Notes under the pieces: model-generated
Seen by the model: the letters and a program-made list of their open reading frames with translations, nothing else
The model's database searches: none
Told to the model about the DNA's origin: nothing
Shown here: positions 1-13,037 of the stretch, in pieces
How the letters are laid out: each line of letters begins with the position of its first letter
Numbering within the stretch: the stretch's first letter is position 1
Assembly (NCBI GenBank): GCA_001953115.1
Contig: LSSL01007762.1
Coordinates: forward strand, 1-64,000
Direction of reading: 5' to 3'
DNA length: 64,000 bases
DNA from: Smittium mucronatum
Lineage: Eukaryota; Kickxellomycota; Harpellomycetes; Harpellales; Legeriomycetaceae
Program-made: the position numbers and the translations under genes

Positions 1-3000
1 ATATTGCTGTTGTTGTAAATTAATATCGGAATTAAATTTTAAATAACAATATAAATGGCTCAAAGATCATTTTTAGAAAAAATTTCGAAAATTTTCAATA
101 ACTTGACGAAATAATTTTTTTAAACGTTTCTATCAAATGCTGTTAAAAAAGGAAGATAAAAAAAGAAAAGACCCATAAATTATTCTTTAGTTATTTGGGG
201 GTCTCTCGGTATATATAAAATCTTTTTAAATGTTTTTTTACTTTTAAATATTATAAATCAAAAATTCTAACAAGTATATTCATATTATAATGTAATAAGT
301 AAAACTTATTATTTATCTTTAATAATATAAATTCCCCAAAATAGATCTCAAATAATTCAAGAAAAATCCTCTAAAATAAAAATATATTAACGAGAAACAA
401 TATTAAATATCATTTCATACATATTTCTTTCAAAATTTTCTATTTTTAGCTCAAAAAATTTAAGTTCGCGTTTATTATTAAAATTTAGAATTTATAAAAT
501 TGATTAAGCATCCCATTTCTATCATTTTACAACTAAATAAATCCAAAAAAACTTCTAAGAATAATTGAAAAGTAACCCCCCCCCCCCCGAGTCATTATAA
601 TTTTTTTTGGCTAACAATAGGTAATATTTAATCATCTTTTTAAAAATATCCTTTTTTTACTTTAAAAATAATTATCAATTAAGAATTTTAATTTTTAAAA
701 TGAATTATTGTTTCTCAAAAATTTCGTATTAAATAAGGAAATTTAATTGAGAAATCGAATTAACTAATACCAATTTAATTTGAATATTTTTCTAAGTTAA
801 CCTTTATTTTTTTGCTTAGCTTTTAAACTAAAATTCATTTAGTTTATTTAGTAGTTGCATATAAAAATATTAAAAAAATTACTATAATTAACTATGTAAT
901 AAATACAATTAACGGCTAATAAATTACAAATATAGAGTAAAATTTTTTACACTTTATGGAGTCAAATTTGCGATCCATTTCTATTTATTAATATCAATAA
1001 TTCTAACTGGTTGAGTTTTTTTATAAATAAATAATATCCCATTTTCATCAAATTAAATTTAGACTTGGGCGAAGAATGTATTGTTTTTTTTGCGCATTCT
1101 GTGCAGAAAGAATTAAAGACGCATAATTAAAACAAAATAATCCTAACTAAGCGAAACCATAAGAATTTCTTTTCCGAAAAATTGGTATTGTACATATAGT
1201 TATAGTATTGCTTAATTCGTCACTTATCAGGTCAGAGTATTAAAATTTTTCATATAGCTAATAGTATCAACAGAAAAAATAAAATACTAAGGTATCTTAA
1301 TAAAAATTTCATTTCGTTTCTGGATACCTTTACTAGCATACCCATGAATTAAATTTATATAAAAGGGGTTTTTTTATAATGTTTGATTGTTTTTATTGAA
1401 AAAAATAAGTATGAATTTTCATTACTAAAATATCTTAATTAAAAATTTGACGAATTTTATTGGATTTTATTTTATTTTATTTGCAAATTAACTATTTTTT
1501 TAAAAAAAAAAGAAAAAAAGAGATTAATTGATACTTTACAATAAGAAAAGTGATTATATTTAAGACTCGAAGATCCCAATTGTTTTTTATAAAACCTTTT
1601 TTTTAAAACTAAATTTTTGAGTATATCAGATTAAATCTCAAGAAATGAAAACATAAAATACTCTATATGTTGGAAATACAAATACTATTTGACCTAAAAT
1701 ATTATATCGAAAACCATAATGAAAAATATTATAAATTTTATGGTAAATTTATTAGATGAGATTATATGTTTAAAATTAGACCGCTTTAAAATAAAAAAAA
1801 TACAAGCTTTAGCTTTTTTAAATACTAAAATTCGATCAAAAATCAATCGTTGAAAATATAAGCAGGAAATGATAAAATAATATATTTTAAAGTTTATAAT
1901 ACTTGAAATAAAAATCTAACTAATGACTAAATATTCTGAAAATAGATATGAATTATTTTATGCGTTAATTTCACTATTAAAATACTAATTTTTGTTCAAA
2001 TTTACATTATAATGGAGGAATTGTCTGCTTCATAGGCCATAATTTCAATAAGTTGGTCATGAAAACTAAAGCTAATCTGGCAGGAAAAAAAATGTAATTA
2101 ATTGAAGCAAGTTAAGTTAAATAAATATTAATCTTAATCCGGTATTAAAATGGTATTTTGTAATTTTATAAACCATTCTAATTTTAAGTTATTTACAAAG
2201 TTTCAAGACAGTAGTAACATAATCAAAAACCTATCTGTATTGGGGAAGGGAAAAAAGAGATTGAATCTAATCTGTAATATTTCTTTGAAAATTAAATTTT
2301 AAATGCTTTTGGTTGTGGCACCCGTTGAAAAAGGCGCCTACAGATCAAGTCATAAAAAAGTTATTTGGTTACAAAAATATAAAAAAATTCTTAAATTTAT
2401 CAATTCCTAACATTTTTTTATATCTTTGGGTCGTATAACGACCATTATTGATGAACATGTAATAAATTATATCTGCTATACATTTTTTTGGTGCGAAATA
2501 TAGAATAAATTAGAAATAAAAGCACCAAAAAGATTTCGAAAGCGAAAATATATTGAAAAAGCTTCGACTATTTTAAAGTTTTGAAATTACAAATAAATGA
2601 CCATAAATGTATCTTTTTACACAAATTTTTAAAAAACTCTTTTTAAAACTCTTAAATTTGAATTTTACCTTAGATTTTTCATGAATGCAAAGATAAATTC
2701 ATTTTTCTTAATCTGGAGAGATAAAAAAGCGCCAAATAGAGATGTTTACATTGAAGGATAAATCAGTGAGTCCCAAAAGTTTATAAAGCCTTTCTGTATG
2801 GTAATCATTTTAGTGAATAAGACTATCTAAAAAAACAATAATTCCTCTTGACATACAAATAAGATTTTAATTATCAGGAAAAATTAAACATCTAATATCT
2901 ACATTCCATTATTTTATAAATCAAATGACTCAGCCTGATCTTCACCGATCTTAATTTTTTTAAAAAAATAATAATTTAGCATCGAGGAACCAGCGCCTAT

Positions 3001-3780
3001 ATTAGAATTAAAGTCTCCCGTTCATTATTTCAGCCCCTCTAGCAGAATTTATTTACTAATTTAATTCTTATATGCAGCTTTTAACCTTAGTGCTTGTAAG
3101 GAGTTCTATACTTGAAACGATCCCACTAAAATTTAAAAAAATTTAAAATTTACCTGATGTTAAACTTACTATACAATTCTCCTTAGTTTTTGTTTGTTTC
3201 TTGAAGTTTTTTTTGGCAACTAAAGTAAAAAGTAATTATTGCATATTTAAACTCAGCACTTTTCCCAAAAATCTAATGATATATATATAAATTTTAATGG
3301 GTCAAATATCTCACATTGGTTACAAGGGTGGGAATACTTTTACAGGATCTCTTACAGAATGGTCAGTATTTTTTTAAAATCAACGATTCTTGTTGAAAAT
3401 GCCTCTTAGAAAAAATTTCCGAGATAAATGATCTTAACTCTCCTTCTTTCTAGCCCTGTTGTAAGGTTCTTTTTTAAACCCAAAACTAATGTGAAAGAAC
3501 TACGGTGATGAATTTATAGAAAATGATAAGCACATGATTATCTAATTTTGGTATCAAAAGCAGAAAAAATACTCTGGGCAGCTATATGATATTGGATAAT
3601 ATCTTATATTTCTTAGTGTTAAAACAAAAAATATATAATTTACAATACTTTTCAATAATTTGAAGTTGAATTGAGTTTAATCAACGATGAAATTGTGGAT
3701 TTTTTTTTTGGGTTTTTTAATTTTAAATAGGAAAAAGCTACGTAAAGAATGCTTTTTTCACCTTTATCAAACCAGAAAAA
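1..3780. other. Non-genic A+T-rich sequence
   Basis: I see no gene here. All frames are closed by frequent stops and no recognisable protein motif survives. A run of 13 C residues stands at 576-588. A minus-strand stretch near 3300-3480 reads in short open pieces, with a C-x2-C motif near its low-coordinate end, and may be the worn continuation of the LINE-like relic that begins at about 3.8 kb, but it is too broken to call. Confidence 0.6.
576..588. repeat. Poly-C tract of 13
   Basis: Thirteen consecutive C residues in a setting otherwise made of A and T homopolymers. G/C homopolymers of this length are otherwise absent from the window. It may be a slippage-prone mononucleotide repeat; its length in the assembly may not be exact. 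Confidence 0.9.
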
Positions 3781-4300
3781 TTAGTAGCAACCACAAATGT
3801 TAAAGCATAATGATATTTTCGTGGTAATTTCTGAGAGAAGAACTCTTATGGTGCTTTCGTAATACATTTCAGGATCTTTTCAGTACTGATTCCCGTGTTA
3901 TCCTGAATTCTACCATGAATGAAATAATCTAAAGTACGAGTGAAATGTGCTGGGGCCAACTTATCCCATATAATACGGGATATACATTCTTTGCTGAGAT
4001 TGGGGCTGAGTGTTTCAGTGAGTGTGGTGAATAGTTCATATAAATAGTCTTAGTTAAAGATTATATTGTGATTTTATGCTTATATACTTTCAATATTGAC
4101 CAAAAGATCTCCTCTTCGATTGGAAAAGGAGCTTCGATTAGCTCTGAATAAACATCAAAGTTTGTATCAAGGATCTGAGTTGAAACGAATAGATCAAGTG
4201 GTTCCGCTTCAGGACGTCTTTACCACATTATTAATTTGTCTTTATCAGTAAAGTCTCCTATTATATTGGCTGCCTCTAGGCCTATGTATTTTGTGAATGA
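3780..4300 (-). pseudogene. Coding relic, LINE C-terminus-like
   Basis: This interval is less A+T-rich than its surroundings. On the minus strand it reads as protein in two frames with only a few stops: first peptides such as EAEPLDLFVSTQILDTNFDV and PFPIEEEIFWSILKVYKH, then, after a frameshift, IIWDKLAPAHFTRTLDYF followed by HGRIQDNTG and KCITKAP. A tryptophan-anchored 'W-x-L-x-P ... R ... H-G-R' segment followed by a cysteine is known from the region after the reverse transcriptase in many non-LTR retrotransposons. I infer that this is the tail of a dead LINE. The coding origin is fairly secure; the family assignment is weaker. Stops and a frameshift mean it is not functional. Confidence 0.45.
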
Positions 4301-4309
4301 ATATAAAAA

Positions 4310-7300
4310 AAATAGAAAATCTTTACATTGGAAGATTTCCTTTTCGAAAGATTAGATGATAAGAATAATACTAGTATCTACTATACATTATATAGATAAA
4401 ATTTTATTAGTTAATTCTTTTTCACTTTATTTTATTGGTTTGAAAATTTCGGTTTAGTTTTATCTAATAAGATGTTAAAACTTAATTTTTCTTGTCACTA
4501 AAATATATATTGAAATTATATTAAATTTAATGCCTTTAACACCTTTAAAGGCCTCGATTTTACTGATAAACTAATATGTTCTAAAATTTAGGAATTTCAA
4601 AAATAGAACTAGAATACTCTTGATTTTTTTTAAAAAAACCCCCTATTATCCTTAAATTATTACGCAATTCTTATTCTAATATGTATCTTATTTCATATAG
4701 TTTAATACTCTAATAATCTTAATATTAAAATGAATAGATAATATTTATATATTGTGGATCATCAAGTATAAATATATTATAAATTTTAATTACTAACTTC
4801 ACTTTATTTTTTATAATAAATTTTGTAAATAATAAAATTTATAAGATTTTTTCATCGTAAAAGAAACCCTAGAGCTCCTAAAATACAATAAAAATAAAAT
4901 ATTAAAAAACAAAAATCACCAAAGAAATTCTTAAAACTATCAAAAAAAATTAATTCCTAGTCAGAATCGTTTATAAAGATAATAAATTTATTCAAAGTTT
5001 GAAGGGATTATGAAATAATTATATCTTAACCTATATGAAATTAAATGACATTTAATTTTTTTTTGATTATATTATGTTAAAATAAAATAAGTTAAAATCA
5101 TAGATACACCGGTACAATATTTAATAGATTTAGAAATATGAGAGAAAAAATTTAAAAATTCGCCATAATCTTATATTTTTTAATCTAAAATCAATAATAA
5201 TAATATTTTTCGGAACAACTACAAGATTATAAACTCAATTTCTTAAAAATAACCATTTTTTAATATAAACTGAGGTATATTTGGAATTATGTTTCCAATT
5301 AAAATCTTTAGCATTTAAGATTATATAAATTCGCAATTTTATTTCCATTAATGTTAAAAAAAAATTGAATTTAAATTTATACTCGAAATTTAGAAAAAAA
5401 ATTTTTTTAGTAACACCGGCATCAAAAGTTTGACCAAGGTTATTATGATAACTTTTTCCTGAAGGTATACTTCAAGGTCAAATCTACCCCTTAGTGAAAA
5501 TAAATTCTAATTTGTAACATGATTTTTTATTTAATTTTATTGGATCAAGCGAAATTTTATTTTAAATTTTCAATTATTTCATTAGCTAAACGAAGCCATC
5601 AATTAAAATAATCAACCAACTATCAATGAATAAATATTATTGGATTCAATAACCACCAAAAAATAACCAAAACTGCCTGTAAATCAAAAAAAAATACAAC
5701 ATTATACTATAAAATAATTTTTTCAGCTAAGTTTATTATATATAAAAATAAAAAAAATGTTTAGGAAACTGAAAATTTTGGTTTGAAAATTTCACCGTTT
5801 AATTTTCTTTAGAATTTTATTTTTATTTTTAATTCCGAATATAAACTTAATCAATTTTTTTATAAAAAAATACATTAACACATTGCATTTTATGTTTAAT
5901 CTAACTATTACTTTGCAGATATAATAGCGAATATTCTTTAATCGATATTTTCCCATGTAAATCTTATATTAAAAAAAATATTAAAAAAGACCTTAGTACT
6001 AAATTTGAGCAAAAATACTTTTTTTACAAATCCAAAAACATAGTATTCGAATTTTTTCATGGATATATTAATATTAAAAAGAATTTTTTTAAAAAAAGTA
6101 TATATACAAATAGATTTTATTAAATAGATGATCTCAAATATATATATTTACAGGCTTTCCTAGTGAGAATGTATTTCCTTCTCAATAATATGAAAGTTTT
6201 TCTTATTTGACCAGCACTATTCCATGATTCCAAGAACATCTTTTCAAACACTCATTGCATATTAAGTATAAAAGGGTTTATTTCCAAAATAAAAATAAAA
6301 TAATTTCCCAAAAATGCAGAATGCATTTCTTAAGAATTCAAACAAATAATTCCGGAATCAAAAGGCTATTTTTTTAAAATAAAATAAAATTAGGGGGTGT
6401 TCCTTTTCTAAAAACCATCAGTAATTTAAAAATATTTCTTCCTAACTGTTTATACATATTTTTTCGAATACATATATTATTTTTTTCTGCTTAATTGATT
6501 TAAAAACTATATATCTGAATAGTTATAATATTAAAATAATATATAAAATGAAAATAAGCGTAATATTATATATTAAAATGATCAATAATGTTTTTTTAAA
6601 GAAAAAAAAAATTAAAAAAGCGCGCTAATTTGTAATTCACAGTTGTTTTTATAAGATTTATAAAGATATATATATCAATAATAGAAAATTTATAGAATAA
6701 TTAGCTGGAAAAAAATTCAATATAATATTTTGAGACTTAAATTTAAATAAAACAAAAAACTGATTTTTTTTTAATAATACGGGGCAGAGGCTGATGCAAC
6801 TAAAACTTTGCCTAAGTTTAATTTAAGGTATAAATTAATAAAACTTAAACCCATTTTTTATGAAAATCAAACTTTAATCCTTATGCTAAGTCCAATTTTA
6901 TTATTTTTTGAACTCATTTGGTCATTTAAAAATATTTTTAACTTTTAGAGTCTATTAACAAAATCGGGATATTACATTTTTGGAAACAGTAAAATATACT
7001 CGCTTTCATCTTTTCAGATTTTATTTAATCCAACAGATCTTCCATAATACAATTTTTTGTATAGTAAAAGCACACGTTTTTTTAAAAGATTATTCATATG
7101 AACATATTTGATATTAACTTGGCTAATAAATTTTTTTTGTATAAAGAAATTCATATGAACTGTCTTGATTTTTTGAGATAAATTTTTTTATTTCGTATTA
7201 GGCTAATTATTTCGCAGAAATTAAGCTATTATTAAGATTTAAAAAAACAATTAATTGAACTTATATATAGTTATATTTATATACTATTTATTGTTATTGA

Positions 7301-10300
7301 TTCTATATAAAAAAATCATACTGCTCTCCTTTTTCAAATATTTAAAACAGGAAATGTAAAAACTTGTGAAATGATATATAAAAAGACTTTAATAAATTAA
7401 AATCTGGGGATTTTTTCTTTCCATTAGCAAAATTTAAGCTTATAATATACAAAAATAAGGCAAAATAAACTTTTTGAAAATTATATCGCTATTTTTTTGC
7501 TAATATCAATAGCTTTATATTTTATATTGACGAAAATTTTTCTATAAATTTGTTTTTACGATAAAGCTTATCAACATTTCAAAAATCAAACAATTAAATT
7601 TTCCATAAATGAGATATAAATCGTATTTTTTAAATGAAAAGCAAAAAGTTTTGAAATAATTTGAAAGAAAAAAACATTCAATTTAATCGAGAAAATAAGT
7701 ATAGATAGTTATGAAAAAATATTATTAAATAAAAGGATGTAATCTAGACCAGGAATACTTTCGATCAAATCACAACATTAATATAAAACTTTTTTTTGGA
7801 TTTTTTTGAAAGGCTTTTTGTTTTTTGAGAAATAAGTAAACTCTTACTTATATGTTATTATCTGTTTAGGAAGATTTACTCGTTATTAAAAATGTTTTCT
7901 ATATCATATAAAAAAAATTTTATCTTATTTTGAAGGAAATATAATCAAGTTAGATAACAATTGACCAAAGTTGAATAATTTTATATCAAAAAATATTTTA
8001 AAACAACCAAAAGGGATATTTTACCATAAAATAATGATATTTTTATTTTTCCAAAAAAAAATATTATGATTTATACCATATTAAGTTATATAAAAAATAC
8101 AAATAGTAAAGAAAAAATACTTTAAATTATTACTTCTAACAAACCACAATAAATTTTGGATATGATCTATATCTATTTTATGACTTTCTATGATATCTCA
8201 CGGTCTTTATAAATTTTGAATTTACATAATATTTAAAGTGATCTAATCATATACTCTATTTTTAAAAGGGATATAATATTTTGGGTGGGTTACTATTATC
8301 TATAATTTTATTAAATTTTTTATTCTTTCAAATTTTTATATATAATATGATCGCACTAGAACTTATATAATTCTATAAGATTATCATAAAAGGTCCTGAA
8401 TATTGAAGGATGAAAGTTGTGATTGAAATTATAAGATAAGAAAAATTTTTAACTAATTTTTTTTTATTTTTTATTTTCTCCAAAAATATTTATCTATATT
8501 ATATACATTTGCATATTATATTTCAAAAAAAATCGATATATATTGATCAGAAATATGCATTTGAAATTTAAATTCAAGTCGAAAAAAGTAAAATAAGAAA
8601 ATTAGAGGTTTTTCGAGTCATTTAATGTTAAATCAGTGGCAAAATATTTCTCTTTTATTTTTTTTTAAGTTTTTAACACATAAAAAAAGTATTTCCAATT
8701 TAATTGATATCTGAAAGGGGATTTAGAATTTGGGAAAAAAACCAAATTTTTTTTTAAAAAAAAAGTATTTTGATATAGCCAATGGTTAATTTAAATTATA
8801 ATGTCTGACTAGGGCCAAGCGATTGATAATTTTTAAGCATCTAAAGATTAACCAAAGAAATTTAACAAAATTTAATGTATTATATCTTTTTATGTATTAT
8901 AAATTTCTATTAAATAATAACTCAAAATTACGAAAGTCGTACTACCCTAAATGGGATTTTTTTTCATATTGCATACTTATTTTTATAGTAATATTACTGG
9001 GTAAAATTATTGCGAGACCGATAGAGGGATAAAAACATTAAAAATATGCTTACTAATATGGTAAGTTGTCCTTGAAAGCAGGATCTCTTTTTTGATATTT
9101 TTTTCATTTTCCTGATTCGGAAAAATTAAAATTTTATAAAAAGTAAAAATATTTTTAATCTAAATTTGTAATTATAAAAGCAATCTTATATGATAAAATT
9201 TGAAAAAAATTATTATTTGTAACATAATTATTTTTATTTTTATTTCGTGATGATGTAATTTTATTTTAACATATGAGTTACATAGTTAGAAAACTCTGGT
9301 CGTGAAAAAAATATCATGATTATATTTTTTTTGTGATTATTTTTAAATTAATCAAACTAAGATATTTTAAATGTTTAATTTTTCAACACCTAATGATATC
9401 ATTAATTTTAGCTTATTATTTATAATTACTAAAAATTAATTTATGATATAAAGAAATAATATTTGAACGAATTAAATACCCAATAAGAAAATAGATTAAT
9501 TAATGAAAACAAGAATATATTAATCGCGTAAAATTCTGAAACACAGGTTTTATAAAATCACATAAAACAAGATGCAAGATTGTAATATCTATTTAATAAA
9601 ACATTTATTCAGGTATTAATTTTTCATATGTTAAAATCCTTCAATTTTTTCGAAAATCCAATTTATAAGTGCTGACCAGTAAGAAAAAACTTTTATTTAT
9701 TTAGATTTCATCGAATGGGAAACGGATTGATTTACTTAAATTTTTATATGGGAGATTCTTATCGAGACCAGAATTGTTTTTATTTACAAGTCTTATAGAC
9801 ATATTTTAAATCAGTACACTATTGGCTAAATAACTATTTATAGTTTTCAAAATTGTGATAAACTTCCCTGTTTTAGATTATTCCAAATTGCTATTTGCTA
9901 CAATTTGATAATCTTCAAATAAAAAGGAGACTTGGCAATAATCAATATTTTTACTATAAATAAAATAAGTAACTCTTAAAAGTAAAACTTTTGGTGTGTC
10001 TAAAACTCTCACAAACAAGGAAAAGCCTCAACTGCAGACTTGTATTTAATGGTTAAAACATCTTTCGAGTTAAAATATAATAATCAAAAAGTAAATAAAA
10101 ACATAATAACATTATAGCTACAATAAATCTGTTATAGTTCACTAATTTTATATATTTTACTGAAAATTCAATTACATACTACCCGATAAACTTAAAATTA
10201 AAAATTTTTAGCTTAACAATTAAAAAAGTGGTAAAATGATGTTAGGAAAGTGTCTTTTCACAAAGATAATCAGCCATATGAGAGACTAATTTAAATATAA

Positions 10301-10540
10301 GACAAAATTTTCCCACAATTACAGTAAAATGATACTATTTTTATATGCTATTGGTTAATAACCATCAAATGTTTTCAAAATTTTAGCGAGTTTTCTACTT
10401 TATACTTATTCAAATTATTATTTAGTAAATTATATATTGTTGTATAAGAATCAAAATGTAAAGAACCAATATTAACACTGAAAATATAACAAGAAGTTCA
10501 TATAAGTAAAAGCTCTGTAAAATATAGAATCTCCAAATAT
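4310..10540. other. Non-genic A+T-rich sequence
   Basis: No gene can be supported. The longest open frame, at 8823-9032, has no family resemblance and is built of codons expected from A/T-rich noise. On the minus strand at about 5400-5500 a short stretch reads LGQTFDAGVTKKIF, which could be a remnant of a LINE reverse-transcriptase thumb and lies about 1.1 kb upstream, in the same orientation, of the LINE-like tail at 3.8-4.3 kb. It is too short to annotate as a separate feature. Confidence 0.55.
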
Positions 10541-11933
10541 TTATTTTTAGATATTTTCCTGATTTGGAAACATAGATCTTACACAACTTGTTAAATTATT
10601 GATTAGGTGATACTAGAAAATTGATGTTATTTTAAATTTTGAAGGAGTATTGATCTAATTTAAATCTGTAAAATTTACAGGCTTAATTGGTGAATTAATA
10701 AAAGTATCTTTTTAGTAAATAGATATGATTTTAATGAAAAATACATCCGGCCCCGAAAAAAATCTCATAGTATTTTCCCAATTATAAATCTCTAGAAATT
10801 CTAAAAATTTATAAAAAGGCTATTTTTATATATAAAAAATTTTTTACATCAATTATTCTTAAAATATTTTTTAGTAAAATTTAAATCTAGAATTTTTATT
10901 AGCTAAAAATCTTAAAAAGTACTAATATGTAATCATGAAAAAAAATATTTTTTTTAGGGAAATTCGAGTAATTTTTTCAGATGTAAATAAGTAAAAATAT
11001 AATTTTTTTTTTTTAATTTCTAATTTTACTAAATTCATGAAAAAAAAAAATCCATATTAACTTAATATATCCTCATTACTGTTTTTAAAACATTATCTAA
11101 TACAAATTATAAAAATCCCAAAAAGGAATAAATAAACTTTCAGTTTAAGCTTTTTGGAAGAAATTATTCAACGATTAAAATTTTTTATAAACTATCCCAT
11201 ACAGAAAACACATTATATAAAATGAAATTTTTTTACACAGAATTATCTAATTAGTCTAAATTAAAAGTAATATATATATACATATATATTGCGCTTTTTT
11301 TTAACTCTTTCCTTTCTGGTGGACTACCCTGAGTCATAAATTATAGAAAATAATTGAGAGATTCTCTTAGAGATCCACATTTACTTACAAAATTTTTGCG
11401 AAATCTCTAAATTGAAAAAAATGATATAGCCGGTATGGGATTGGTTAATAATTTTACCATAGATATTTGTACAATATTTTTATTAATAAATTCCAATAAA
11501 AAAAAAGATAAAATTAATAGGTATAAACTATTGGATAATATAAAACACAAAATAAAATTTCTATTGAAAAAATGTGGAAATATTATCATATCTGGTCCGT
11601 TTGTTTATTTTTATTGGATTGGTGACGATTAAATATTAATGTGACCAATATTTTAAATAGTAAAAAAAATATGATACTGAAAATAATCTTCCAATTATAA
11701 TAGTTCGATTTACTTAGAAAAATCTAATTTTTATTGGTTATGTATTTACAATCGATAAATATAATTATTTTAAATTTAGGAAATCAGGTTAATTATCATT
11801 TAATCACTGTGAAAAAATTAAAGCAAATACTGGAAAATAATTGGCTATTAATATTTATCAACTAATACAAGAGATTTACTATAACTCTTTCATCGCGGAA
11901 AGAATGTTTTATGTCATTTCAATGTCCAATATT

Positions 11934-11968
11934 TATGCTAGTTTATTTTCTCATAATAAACTAGCATA
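11934..11968. repeat. Perfect 14-bp inverted repeat
   Basis: The arms TATGCTAGTTTATT and AATAAACTAGCATA are exact reverse complements separated by 7 bases. They lie in the extra sequence that distinguishes copy A from copies B and C, so they may belong to a nested insertion. No function is evident. Confidence 0.8.
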
Positions 11969-13020
11969 TTATTGATTGATTTTATCAATTTAATAGACAA
12001 TTTATTGAAAATTCTGCAAATATGAATACTTAGCAGCAATGGAAACAAAAATTTAAAAGCCGTAACTTCCATATTGCATTCTTACTACTTTCCTAATTTG
12101 GAAATATATCACTAATGTGTTCAATAAAATTACTGGGAGCTCAATAATAGAAATTTTAAAGTGATTTTCTATTGGAAAAATTCTGGAAGTTTATTGTCTC
12201 TAGTATTTTTTTATACACCTATTGGCTTATAATAGAATAAATTAATATGTTATCACTGATTTAATTAGTAAAAAAAAATTGACCCTGAAAAAAAATATCT
12301 CATATAGTTTGGAAAATATAAAAATTAAAAAATAAATGCCCCCCTTTTTTATTAGACAGCCATTAATTTAAATAAAAAATTTATATTTGCCCTAAAGCTA
12401 TTATTAATAATACCTCATATAAAAATCTATAAATATTTATTCCCTAAGCTTTTTGGCCAATAGTATAAAATTTAAAACAATACTGTCCAATAGTTATGCT
12501 GATTTGATTTAATTTTGATTTAACTATCATCTCATTAGTCATTTTCACCAATCACCAATAGTACTCATAACATTTTACCAAATAATAATAAACATGGCAT
12601 TCTGGGGAGATGAAGAATTAATCAGAACCAGGTTTCATCTTCAATTCATTTTTCTAAAGTAAAATTCATATATTTCGGGGTGATTCATACGGAACATTAG
12701 ATATAATTAATTCAAATAAATATATTTTTAAATTATTTTTATTTCCTCTCATACCCAACATAATTTTACTTATAATTAGATTAAAATGTAATTTTAAGCA
12801 TCAGTTATTATTATACATATTATTTTTCATGCCATGTGTTTAAATCCAAGGTATTGCGTTTTCAATGTAATATTCTGGAGCTACGATATTTCTTTTGACT
12901 AGATGCCAGAATGAGGCATAAGAAAGTTAAAAAATGGTATATCATATATAATGTAACGGGTTAATTTATTTTACAGCTAAAAGTGGAATTGGTTTAATGG
13001 GTCCTGACATCTAATGTAAT

Positions 13021-13037
13021 GTTAAGTTAAGTTAAGT
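13021..13037. repeat. Short GTTAA tandem array
   Basis: Three tandem GTTAA units plus a partial unit inside copy A. The matching positions in copies B and C lack the array, so it arose after the copies separated. Confidence 0.7.
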
